From Cololabis saira (Eukaryota; Chordata; Actinopteri; Beloniformes; Belonidae), in contig NC_084597.1 in the NCBI RefSeq assembly GCF_033807715.1, positions 11,370,722-11,434,721 of the forward strand: a stretch of 64,000 bases of DNA, given 5' to 3'. Position 1 is the stretch's first letter; every line of letters begins with the position of its first letter. Of this stretch, positions 56,818 through 64,000 are shown piece by piece. The position numbers and the translations under genes are program-made. The notes beneath the pieces were generated by a model. It did not search any database. It saw only the letters and a list, made by a program, of their open reading frames with translations, and had not been told where the DNA came from.

Positions 56818-59800
56818 ATCTTGTGGACATAAATCTGTTTAAGGGACATGCTTCCCTTAAGGGTTACAAAAAAGTAACTGAATTTTAGCATGAAGATGAG
56901 TCAGTGTCAATGTGTGTGTGCTATTTTGTGATCATCTTCAGCTATGTGGTCAGCACGCTGGAGTTGATGGTGGCAGAAAACTATATCATCGTGTACCTGA
57001 GCGGAGCCACGCCCCACACAAGAATGCCCAGCTTCAGCTGGCTGAAGAAGTGCTATCTGATGATTGACAGAAGGTGCGTCCTGTTGATCTTCCATCTACT
57101 ACTGCAGACACTAAAAGTACTCACATTTTTTGGCGAGATGGTAGCGCTGGGGGAAGGAAAGTGAAAATGAGCACAGCGTGCATCTGACACGTGACCCATT
57201 GTGTTGTGTTCAGGCTCAAGAAGAATTTGAAGTCCTTCATCATTCTTCATCCATCATGGTTAATCAGGACCATCATAGCGATTACCAAGCCGTTCATCAG
57301 GTAAAAAATGGATAAGTGCATCACTTCTTTATTTAAAGGGGACCTATTATGGCATTTAATACCTATTTTAAACAGGCCTTGAATGTCTTAAAAACAAGCT
57401 TTTGATTGTTTTTGCTAAATAAATTAGAAATTCAGCCTCTGAGCCATGTGTTTATCTTCCCATTCTCTAACCTCATTATCTATGCAGGATTCTGAGTGGG
57501 CGGGGCTATGATAATGAGGCACTGTGCTGATTGGCTGCCTGAATGACGCGATACACCGCTACGAAAAAATGGCGGAAGCTCCGGCCGGCGAAGTTAGTTG
57601 TGGGTAGGGATGGGAATCGAGAACCGGTTCTTGTTGAGAACCGGTTCCCAGTGTTTCAATTCCTTGGAATCGTTTGCCTTTTTCGCAAACGATTCCCTTA
57701 TCGATTCCAGTGGGCGCGAATGACGTCACCAAGCACGTTGCGCAATGTGCGCATTCGCGCCCAGCAGGAAAACACGGAGACGAAGCGTCATAAACGCTCG
57801 AAAGTTTGGTTACATTTTACCAAAAAGGATGAAAACAAGGCGACAATACTTGCAATGTGGACATTTCAACAAAGGGGGGAAACTGTTAGGACTCGGCTGG
57901 CTGATGCGCTGGGAGCGCGGAGTCAGCCGGCGTGTGGTAAGGCTGATTTATAGTTCCGTGTTACACCGACGCAGAACCTACGGCGTAGGGTACGCGGTGA
58001 CACGCACCGTACGGCGTACCCTACGCCGTAGGCTCTGCGTCGATTTAACGCGGAACCAAAATTCATGCTTTAGAAGAGCTGCGCTCCGGCGGACAGCGAA
58101 GCTCCTGACACAGCTGCAGCTCGTCAGCTCATCTATGGAGAAGTTAAAGAGCATCTACCACTAGATGCTCCTTTAATCAAGGCAGGGAAGACTATGACCC
58201 AGGCCAGAATAGATGAATGTCACCAGCAGTGACTAAGTTTGTGGTGTTGAACATGTTACTGGACATTCTTGTGTAATTGCCACAAAATAATTTGTTGTAT
58301 TTAGTTAATTTCTACAGAAGAATATTTATTGTATTATTATTATTTTATATTAAATACATATTTTATATTAAATACATATTTTATATTACAAATAATTGTT
58401 TGGGGACCCCCTGGCACCATGGAGGAGCCCAAGGCTGGGGGCGTCTTAAGACCTCACTTATATTTTTTTCTTCAAAGATATAAAACAAAGTTGATACTAA
58501 AATTGTTTGTTCTCCTTTTTTCCAAATGAGAATCGATAAGAGAATCGAATCGTTAAGCAGAATCGAAAATGGAATCGGAATCGGAAAAATCTTATCAATT
58601 CCCATCCCTACTTGTGGGTGTGGTTTCACGCATCGGAGGCCAACCTATGTAAATCGCATTTTCGTTACGTCATGACGGGAGCAGAATCTTATTGGCTCGT
58701 AGATCCACATCACACTGGAGCGCTCATCCGGGCAGCTGTACAGACACTGCAGAATTTGGTTGCTTTCCTCCTTCTCTGAGTTGGCAGGCTGAGGGGAGAC
58801 CACTTTATATATGTTAAAGCAAGAGAAAACCTGTTTTTCATAATAGGTCCCCTTTAACACACCAGAAAAGAGAGACAGAGGGAGAGGACTGTTTGATTAC
58901 TGTGAGAGCTAAAAAAAAATACCGTATTTTCTGGACTATAAGCCGCACCTGTATATAAGCTGCATCCACTCTATTTTTAAAAAAACAATAAAAAAAAGAT
59001 ATACAAGCCGCACCTGTATATAAGCCGCATCCGCTCTATTTAAAAAAAAAAAGATATGCAAGCCGCAGATATTTATGTTGTTAGATTAGATATTTACTAC
59101 ATGTACAGAAGGATTTTGAACTGTAAATGATGTACATGTTTGTACCTAAATAGATCCTTTCCTAACAGTGTCTTTTAACACGGCAGCAATTTTGCTGATT
59201 AAAACGGGACAGAACCAAGAGAAAATAACCTGTATTTATTTATCTATTTATCTGTTTGAAATCTGCTTCTACTTCTATCTGCTAAAGAAGAAGTAGCGTA
59301 TTCTTCTTTGCATTTATTTCTTAGTTTTCATTCTAATTCCGGTTAGCACTCCCCCTAGCGGTGGAAGAAAAATCCACAGAATAGCCGCACCTTTGTATAA
59401 GCCGCATGGTTCAAAACCTATGAAAAAAGTAGCGGCTTATAGTCCAGAAAATACAGTAATCGTAATTTCCCAACCAGTACCTCTCATATCTGTGATTTTT
59501 CATTTTAAGTGAATACTGATTGAATAAAAATTATCACAAAATCCACTCATGCAAGCACCGACATCTACATATGTATGTTGGGCATTTCACCTTTGTAAAT
59601 GCTTTTTTTTTCTTCTCCTCTCCAGTACCAAGTTTAGCAGTAAGATCAAATATGTGAAGAGTTTGGACTGTCTGGAGCAACTCATCCCAATGGATTTTGT
59701 TAAGATCCCAGATTGCATCATTGAGTGAGTCCCTGAACTCGACACCAGCCTCACCTCTTCCAGGCTCGTCTTAATTACTTAATCCTTGCCGTTTTGAACT

Positions 59801-59851
59801 CTCACCTCCAGAGTCGACCAGGAGCTGACAGCAGCAGCGGAGACCCCATAG
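44263..59851 (+). CDS. BCH-domain protein of the BNIP2/caytaxin/PRUNE2 family, eight coding exons
   Basis: Cytoplasmic adaptor family whose C-terminal BCH (CRAL-TRIO-like) domain binds Rho-family GTPases and regulators. Exons: 44263-44311, 44393-44593, 46302-46475, 49515-49623, 56942-57073, 57214-57300, 59626-59724, 59812-59851 (891 nt, 296 aa; human BNIP2 is 314). All introns are GT..AG and in frame. The N-terminal acidic region has LSLDQSE and DDLDTPEE. The BCH domain runs from [14 protein letters not shown] (about residue 111) through [39 protein letters not shown] and HPSWLIRT to [15 protein letters not shown]. The tail VDQEL is BNIP2-like, LEQLIPM caytaxin-like, and [19 protein letters not shown]2-like, so I assign no symbol. 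Odd: the kinesin-binding ELEWED is ELEGEE, the arginine patch RRKMP is HTRMP, and one codon is missing at GYYDG. The first ATG has G at -3 and +4; the exon stays open upstream of it. Confidence 0.88.
44393..44593 (+). CDS. BCH gene coding exon 2, ending in a transposon-built splice site
   Basis: 201 bp, acceptor AG at 44391-44392. Encodes [20 protein letters not shown] to NTDNELEGE. The donor GT at 44594-44595 is the last base of a TSD plus the first base of the element 44595-45317. Confidence 0.88.
44595..45317. mobile_element. TAYGG-type element 'TACGGTGGCCGAGAC', copy 1, at an exon border
   Basis: Ends TACGGTGGCCGAGAC / GTCTCGGCCATCATA with 6-bp TSD GGAAGG (44589-44594, 45318-45323). Interior units such as GCTGCAAATAAAA at the left and their complements at the right make a foldback. 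The left TSD is the last bases of BCH exon 2 plus the donor G. Confidence 0.93.
45478..46178. mobile_element. hAT-type element, family 'CAGAGGTGTCAA', copy 2
   Basis: Perfect TSD CTTTTAGG (45470-45477, 46179-46186), opposite orientation to the copies at 17545 and 56010. Same intron as the exon-border element. Confidence 0.93.
46302..46475 (+). CDS. BCH gene coding exon 3 (start of BCH domain)
   Basis: 174 bp, acceptor AG at 46300-46301, donor GT at 46476-46477. Encodes [15 protein letters not shown] through [14 protein letters not shown] and [11 protein letters not shown]. Confidence 0.93.
46480..46922. other. BCH gene intron 3, unique sequence
   Basis: No feature recognised. Confidence 0.4.
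46931..47588 (-). mobile_element. hAT-type element, family 'GGGTCGGCAACCC', copy 4 (reverse)
   Basis: Perfect TSD ATCTAGAG (46923-46930, 47589-47596). Minus orientation relative to the three copies in gna15. Confidence 0.93.
47597..48408. other. BCH gene intron 3, unique sequence
   Basis: No repeat end or gene recognised. Confidence 0.4.
48415..48827. mobile_element. TAYGG-type foldback MITE 'TATGGGCTCAAATT' (6-bp TSD)
   Basis: TSD CTTGTC (48409-48414, 48828-48833); ends TATGGGCTCAAATTAAAGCC / complement. The whole 413 bp is palindromic, with units such as CAAGTACAAATATTTTTTGC. Confidence 0.92.
48834..49510. other. BCH gene intron 3, unique sequence
   Basis: No feature recognised. Confidence 0.4.
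49515..49623 (+). CDS. BCH gene coding exon 4
   Basis: 109 bp, acceptor AG at 49513-49514, donor GT at 49624-49625. Encodes [19 protein letters not shown] and [15 protein letters not shown]. It has one residue fewer at YYDG and about three more after LPDS than human family members. Confidence 0.93.
49626..50174. other. BCH gene intron 4, unique sequence
   Basis: No feature recognised. Confidence 0.4.
50183..51031. mobile_element. hAT-type element 'CAGGGGCGTCAAA'
   Basis: Ends CAGGGGCGTCAAATGTG / TTTGACACCCCTG, perfect TSD GTCTAGAT (50175-50182, 51032-51039). The outer arms contain GCGGCCCGC; the middle is AT-rich and non-coding. Confidence 0.9.
51040..51371. other. BCH gene intron 4, unique sequence
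   Basis: About 330 bp with no feature recognised. Confidence 0.4.
51629..52594. mobile_element. Non-autonomous hAT-type element, family 'GGGTTGCCACC', copy 3 (nested)
   Basis: Perfect TSD GACACCAG (51621-51628, 52595-52602). About 11 of the 41-bp units (51876-52326), here mostly with AATTTGGTGT instead of AATATGGTGT, then a unique stretch absent from the other two copies. Confidence 0.93.
51876..52326. repeat. 41-bp minisatellite inside hAT copy 3
   Basis: About 11 units; most share the AATTTGG variant, which is private to this copy. Confidence 0.92.
52880..54545. mobile_element. Teleost repeat 'AGGGCCCGAGCAC', nested copy with tandem 3' part
   Basis: Starts AGGGCCCGAGCACCTTCAG and ends GCTGCTTGCAGCTTTAAT. 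The 3' part (about 53930-54480) holds three to four imperfect units of about 170 bp with TCTGATTGGTTGTCC and GTCGTGGGTGGTGTCAT. Confidence 0.75.
54666..56001. other. BCH gene intron 4, unique sequence
   Basis: About 1.3 kb with no gene or delimited repeat apart from a poly(T) run near 55328. Confidence 0.4.
56010..56616. mobile_element. hAT-type element, family 'CAGAGGTGTCAA', copy 3
   Basis: Perfect TSD GTATATTG (56002-56009, 56617-56624). Shorter than the other two copies, lacking part of the 3' sub-terminal region. Confidence 0.92.
56734..56816. repeat. (TA)n(GT)n microsatellite
   Basis: About 70 bp of TA followed by GT units, 125 bp before BCH exon 5. Confidence 0.95.
56942..57073 (+). 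CDS. BCH gene coding exon 5
   Basis: 132 bp, acceptor AG at 56940-56941, donor GT at 57074-57075. Encodes [32 protein letters not shown] and KKCYLMIDR. Confidence 0.94.
57214..57300 (+). CDS. BCH gene coding exon 6
   Basis: 87 bp, acceptor AG at 57212-57213, donor GT at 57301-57302. Encodes [19 protein letters not shown] and AITKPFI. Confidence 0.94.
57337..58853. mobile_element. TTAA-type element 'AGGGGACCTATTATGG', copy 1, with nested hAT
   Basis: TTAA on both sides (57333-57336, 58854-58857 region); ends AGGGGACCTATTATGG / ATAATAGGTCCCCT. A hAT element (57605-58610) is inserted inside. Probably piggyBac- or Kolobok-derived. Confidence 0.82.
57605..58610. mobile_element. hAT-type element 'TAGGGATGGGAATCGA' (nested)
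   Basis: Ends TAGGGATGGGAATCGAGAA / CAATTCCCATCCCTA; flanks GTTGTGGG / CTTGTGGG (7 of 8). A Harbinger-like MITE (about 57941-58064) lies inside it. Confidence 0.82.
58922..59456. mobile_element. TA-type MITE 'CCGTATTTTCTGGACTATAA'
   Basis: Ends CCGTATTTTCTGGACTATAA / complement, flanked by TA. Internal units of TATAAGCCGCA. A widespread vertebrate MITE type. Confidence 0.8.
59626..59724 (+). CDS. BCH gene coding exon 7
   Basis: 99 bp, acceptor AG at 59624-59625, donor GT at 59725-59726. Encodes [19 protein letters not shown] and [13 protein letters not shown]. Confidence 0.94.
59812..59851 (+). CDS. BCH gene last coding exon
   Basis: Acceptor AG at 59810-59811. Encodes [12 protein letters not shown] then TAG at 59849-59851. 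A donor-like GTAAGC overlaps the stop; splicing there to the AG at 61475 would add only Tyr-Ser before a stop. Confidence 0.75.
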
Positions 59852-60053
59852 TAAGCATCAACTCTCTATTCTCTCATTACCTCGTCTGGGGAGGCACCGG
59901 CTCCTGCCTCGGTCTTATCAGATTGCTCACTTTTAGATCAGACCTTGGATGTGGACCAAATGGACTTTGGCTATTATTCCAATCACAGTGGCGAGACGGG
60001 GCAAAAAAAAAAGGCTAAATACATTGCTTTCATCTCATTTATCATTATTTTAA

Positions 60054-60059
60054 AATAAA
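60054..60059 (+). promoter_or_regulatory. Candidate poly(A) signal AATAAA of the BCH gene
   Basis: AATAAA about 200 bp after the stop, the first after it. Would give a short 3' UTR ending before the hAT element at 60231. Confidence 0.4.
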
Positions 60060-60502
60060 TGAGGCTGTCCTTATTGGATAGTGATCTATGACACTGGTAA
60101 TAAATGTAGAGGAGATCTGTAGACACACCAATCACTGGCTGGAAAATTGTGCTTTGACTCATACATCGCATTTGTGCCTCCGAACTCACCGCATGGAAGC
60201 GTAATAATAAATCCTCCTAACAACCTCTCCTAGGGCTGGGCCATATATCGAGATTTTAATATATATCGATATGTTTTCAAACGCGATATGGTACGAGACA
60301 ATATTGTTTATATCGATTATTAAAAAAATAAAAAATAAAAAAATTATGATTTTGATATAGCTTATTTTGTGACAAATTGACTTGAATGTTTTATTTGAGA
60401 TTTGCACAAATGTTTTGTTATTTGCACAACTGTCAACCTCAGTGGAAAAGTCTGCCTGTTACTGTCTACATTGTATTAATTGCACAGTGTATTTTAATTT
60501 AA

Positions 60503-61075
60503 AGGAGCTGTATGTAAGAGCAATAATAAAACGAATCATAAAATGACCCCGATATGTCAACAGACATTTAAAAATCATGTTCATTTCAAATACTTATGTC
60601 ACTGACAACAGCACTCAAGCCAGGATATTCCAGTTTAAAAAGAGGAGTTGCAGCCCTCAACTGATGTTTATGTTGTCATTTTTTGTTTTGGCCTGAAGCT
60701 CCACCCTCCACCTATCTCCCAATCACCAAGTCAGTATTGTTTGTGAAGCTCCACCCTCCACCTATCTTCCAATCACCAAGTCAGTATTGTTTCTGAAGCT
60801 CCACCCTCCACCTATCTTCCAATCACCAAGTCAGTATTGTTTCTGAAGCTCCACCCTCCACCTATCTCCCAATCACCAAGTCAGTATTGTTTCGGCATCC
60901 GGGTTGCCAGCTCGGCTCTAATTATCGCAGCCATGGCAGCCTACGTTCCTGCTGCATTCTGCAGCCTACCTGGCAACCTCTGGTCGGGGGGAGGAGGGGG
61001 AGGGTACACACCGCTCAACAATATTTTGAAAGTGACTGCAGTACCAGTTTTGGCCATTTCTTACAGACGGCTCCT
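60503..61075. mobile_element. TTAA-type element 'AGGAGCTGTATG' (nested)
   Basis: TTAA at 60499-60502 and 61076-61079; the uninterrupted hAT copy at 5103 shows the empty site TTTTAATTTAATTG. It includes four 50-bp tandem units (60695-60894). Confidence 0.85.
60695..60894. repeat. 50-bp tandem repeat, four units
   Basis: Units starting GAAGCTCCACCCTCCACCTA at 60695, 60745, 60795 and 60845, almost identical. Confidence 0.93.
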
Positions 61076-61437
61076 TTAATTGTTATGCAGGAAAGGGATA
61101 TTTGTTTTATTTTATTCAAGAAGCATTTTTATTCTATATATACAAGCAGTTTATTTTTATTTCATTTGTTTTATACATTTTGATATTGTGCAGACCTCTG
61201 TTAATAAAGGTACCTGTGTGACATTATTTGGCACTAGGCTTTGTATTAAAACTCACTGTTTTTTTAAGGGTTTGCCTCAGAAAAAAATGAAGCTAACAGA
61301 GATGCTATGCTATAATGCTTTGGGGGAAACCCCAATTATGGCACAGAAAAAATATCGATATATATCGAGTATCGCCATTCAGCTAGAAATTATCGAGATA
61401 TGACTTTTGGTCCATATCGCCCAGCCCTAACCTCTCC

Positions 61438-62200
61438 ATTTGTTTCTTCCCTTCAAAAACGAAAAGTCTTCTGCAGCAGTTGACCAACCCAATGGGTGCA
61501 AGCACCCCAAAGAACCCGTAAGTCATCAAAGGTGTTCAAAGTTCACACATGCAGTCTTTCACCTGTACATAAATGCACCAGTCCTTAACGTCTTCCCTCT
61601 GTGCTTTTCATCCTTGCAACAGAGAAGATGACGCGGGTTCCAGTGGCTTGTAAACCCAAACATGGATGGATGGGACCCCCTTCTCCACTTTCAAGAGTCA
61701 CTATTGTAACTAATGCTGGAGCTACAGAGTTGACCTCTGCTGTGTGTGTCTGTGTGTCTGTGTGTGTGTCTGTGTGTGTGTGTGCGTGTGTGTGTGTTTG
61801 TGTCAGACACAAGGGTTTAATAAGAACACGACTTTCAGTAGCACATGTTAACAGTCAGGTCCGTGTAATTGCTGCCGCAGCGTCCGGCGCGTTGCAACCC
61901 TCGCAGTCCTGATAACTGTAGCAGTCAGAAGTGATTGTTACCAGCGTCAGCAGAGTAACATCACTGTTCACTTCAGAGTAGAAGATGCAATTACTCACCA
62001 GACGGCGCACCGCACAAAACCTGCCGTAGAGACGATAGTGAAGACGTGTGCATGAAAAGCTGCGGAGCAATAGTATCACCTCACCTGATATTTCTGATAG
62101 TCAACTTGCGTTCCAGCTGTTTTGTACAAAAGATATGACTCATGTTTCCATGAAAATACTCTATGTTGTTCTAAAACTGTAAAATAAACTATGAAATATT
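61438..62200. other. Unique sequence downstream of the BCH gene
   Basis: Contains a possible unused or alternative exon (acceptor CTGCAG at 61470-61475, donor GTAAGT near 61518) and a TGTGTGTC-rich run at 61740-61800. No supported gene. Confidence 0.4.
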
Positions 62201-62204
62201 CAAT

Positions 62205-62205
62205 T

Positions 62206-62249
<44 letters not shown>
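62205..62249. repeat. (GT)n microsatellite
   Basis: About 21 GT units. Confidence 0.95.
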
Positions 62250-62250
<1 letters not shown>

Positions 62251-62258
62251 AAACTTAA

Positions 62259-63872
62259 AGGGGACCTATTATGGCATCTAATACCTATTTTAAACAGGCC
62301 TTGAATATCTTAAAAACAAGCTTTTGATTGTTTTTGCTAAATAAATTAGAAATTCTGCCTCTGAGCCATGTCTTTATCTTCCCATTCTCTAACCTCATTA
62401 TCTATGCAGGATTCTGAGTGGGCGGGGCTATGATAATGAGGCTCTGTGCTGATTGGCTGCCTGAATGACGTGATACACCGCTACGAAAAAATGGCGGAAG
62501 CTCCGGCCGGCGGATTTAGTTGTGGCCGTGGTTTCACACATCGGAGGCCAACCGATGCAAATTGCATTTTGTTTATGTAACGAAAGGGAGCAGAATCTGA
62601 ACGGCTCGTAGAAGCCACATCACACTGGACGGCTCATCCGGGCGGCTGTATATGGAGCCAAATCAAGGCCAAAAGTTTTGCTAATTTGAAAATAAAATTT
62701 GAACCTGAAAATTATTTTTTACAGTTTCAATTTTATTTTTTTCAGTATCAGATCTTTTTTTCAGTTTCAAATCTTTTTATTTCAGTTTCAAATCTTTTTT
62801 TCAGTTTCAAATCTTTTTATTTCAGTTTCACGTCTTTTTTTTTCAGTTTCACATCTTTTTTTGTTCAGTTTCACATCTTTTTTTTTCAGTTTCAATTTTT
62901 TTTTTCAGGTTCAGACTTTTGGCCCCGATCTGGCGTGGGGGGCGTGGCATCAACTGAGAGGGGCGTGGCATCATGAGTGACAGCATAACAGAGAAGGCGG
63001 GGGACGTTCCTCAGTCATGTTTCCTTCAGGAAACGTAGGTTGCAGAAGTTATCAGTAGAAGTATGATTCAACACTGTATATACACTATATTCACGTGATT
63101 GGCAGTGGAAAAACGGATACTAGTGACACATTTCTGTTTAAAAAGCTGTTACTTGGCACCAATCGCAGTATAAAAGCAATAAACTATGCCAGACTGTACA
63201 GTTCAACAGCCACACTTTAAAGTTTGACATTTCCCACTTCCACATACTACCAAGTACGGTCTAAAACAGCTTTTTAAACAGAAATGTGTCACTAATATCA
63301 GTTTTTTCCACTGCCAATCGCGTGAATATGGTGTATAGTGTTGAATCATACTTCTACTGATAACTTCTACTGATAACTTCTGCAACCTACGATTCCTGAA
63401 GGCAACATGACTGAGGAACGTCCCCCGCCTTCTCTGTTCTGCTGTCACTCATGATGCCACGCCCCTCTCAGTTGATGCCACGCCCCCCACGCCAGATCGG
63501 GGCCAAAAGTCTGAACCTGAAAAAAAAATTTGAAACTGAAAAAAAAAAGAACTGAAACTGGAAAAAAAAGATGTGAAACTGAAAAAAAAAGATTTGAAAC
63601 TGAAAAAAAGATTTGAAACTGAAATAAAAAGATTTGAAACTGAAAAAAAGATCTGATACTGAAAAAAATAAAATTGAAACTGTAAAAAAGAATTTTCAGG
63701 TTCAAATTTTATTTTCAAATTAGCAAAACTTTTGGCCTTGATTTGGCTCCATAGCTGTACAGACACTGCAGAATTTGGTTGCTTTCCTCCTTCTCTGAGT
63801 TGGCAGGCTGAGGGGAGACCACTTTATATATGTTAAAGCAAGAAAAAACCTGTTTTTCATAATAGGTCCCCT
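62259..63872. mobile_element. TTAA-type element 'AGGGGACCTATTATGG', copy 2, with nested TAYGG element
   Basis: TTAA at 62255-62258 and 63873-63876. Outer sequence nearly identical to 57337-58853. Interrupted by the TAYGG-type element 62651-63753. Confidence 0.87.
62651..63753. mobile_element. TAYGG-type element 'TATGGAGCCAAATC', copy 2 (nested)
   Basis: TSD GCTGTA (62645-62650, 63754-63759). The other TTAA copy (near 58735) shows the empty site CAGCTGTACAG. 1103-bp foldback, highly similar to 31498-32580. Confidence 0.93.
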
Positions 63873-63956
63873 TTAAATGCAAAACAGTTTCTGTCAGATC
63901 AGGGAAAGAAAAACTCAGATAAATATAATGATGGGTTCACAACCAAACACATCTTA

Positions 63957-63958
<2 letters not shown>

Positions 63959-64000
<42 letters not shown>
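63959..64000. repeat. (GT)n microsatellite running off the window
   Basis: GT repeat to the last base; its true length is unknown. Confidence 0.95.

Larger units (their letters stand above)
60231..61429. mobile_element. hAT-type element, family 'GGGCTGGGCGATAT', copy 4, with nested TTAA element
   Basis: Perfect TSD ACCTCTCC (60223-60230, 61430-61437). Interrupted at the TTAA target by the element 60503-61075. Confidence 0.92.

Noticed and set aside
57543..58164. Overlapping open frames of 136 and 139 codons
   Set aside because: They cross the TTAA-type element, the nested hAT and a Harbinger-like MITE; there is no conserved protein.
44263..59851. Naming the third gene atcay, prune2 or bnip2
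   Set aside because: It mixes signatures of all three family members and lacks the conserved ATCAY N-terminus; a tree is needed.

Overview
The window is vertebrate nuclear DNA, almost certainly from a ray-finned (teleost) fish. It has split genes with GT..AG introns, no operons, very AT-rich introns, microsatellites, and a dense load of short non-autonomous DNA transposons of types I recognise from teleost genomes. The species cannot be named from the sequence.

Only three protein-coding genes are supported, all on the + strand. (1) 125-8745: the last five coding exons of a Gq-class heterotrimeric G-protein alpha subunit (alpha-11/14-like); its first two exons lie before the window. (2) 16956-34869: a complete seven-exon Gq-class alpha subunit, best matched to G-alpha-15 (gna15), 354 aa. 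(3) 44263-59851: an eight-exon BCH-domain (CRAL-TRIO-like) protein of the BNIP2/caytaxin/PRUNE2 family, 296 aa, with a possible upstream TATA promoter and non-coding first exon near 38.9 kb. A Gq-class tandem beside a BNIP2-family gene recalls human 19p13.3 (GNA11-GNA15, ATCAY nearby) and its paralogous region 9q21 (GNA14-GNAQ, PRUNE2 nearby). The two G proteins would couple heptahelical receptors to phospholipase C-beta. The BCH protein is a Rho-GTPase/trafficking adaptor type. No direct cooperation among the three is implied.

Most of the rest is transposon. About twenty elements can be delimited to the base by their target-site duplications (TSDs). These include many hAT-type elements with 8-bp TSDs, TTAA-type elements, TA-type (Tc1/mariner) MITEs, TTA-type (Harbinger-like) MITEs, two retroposon remnants, and a set of elements with 5'-TAYGG ends and 6-bp TSDs that fits what I recall of the IS3EU superfamily. 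No intact transposase is present. Many elements carry internal tandem arrays (41-bp, 22-bp and about 20-bp units, CTTT, CCTT) and several are nested.

The most interesting observations are: a 723-bp TAYGG-type element inserted exactly on the 5' splice site of a BCH-gene exon, with the donor GT rebuilt half from the TSD and half from the transposon; the shared ends and TSD length of five otherwise unrelated foldback elements; loss of the kinesin-binding tryptophan and the arginine patch in the BCH protein; and unusual receptor-contact C-termini in both G alpha subunits.
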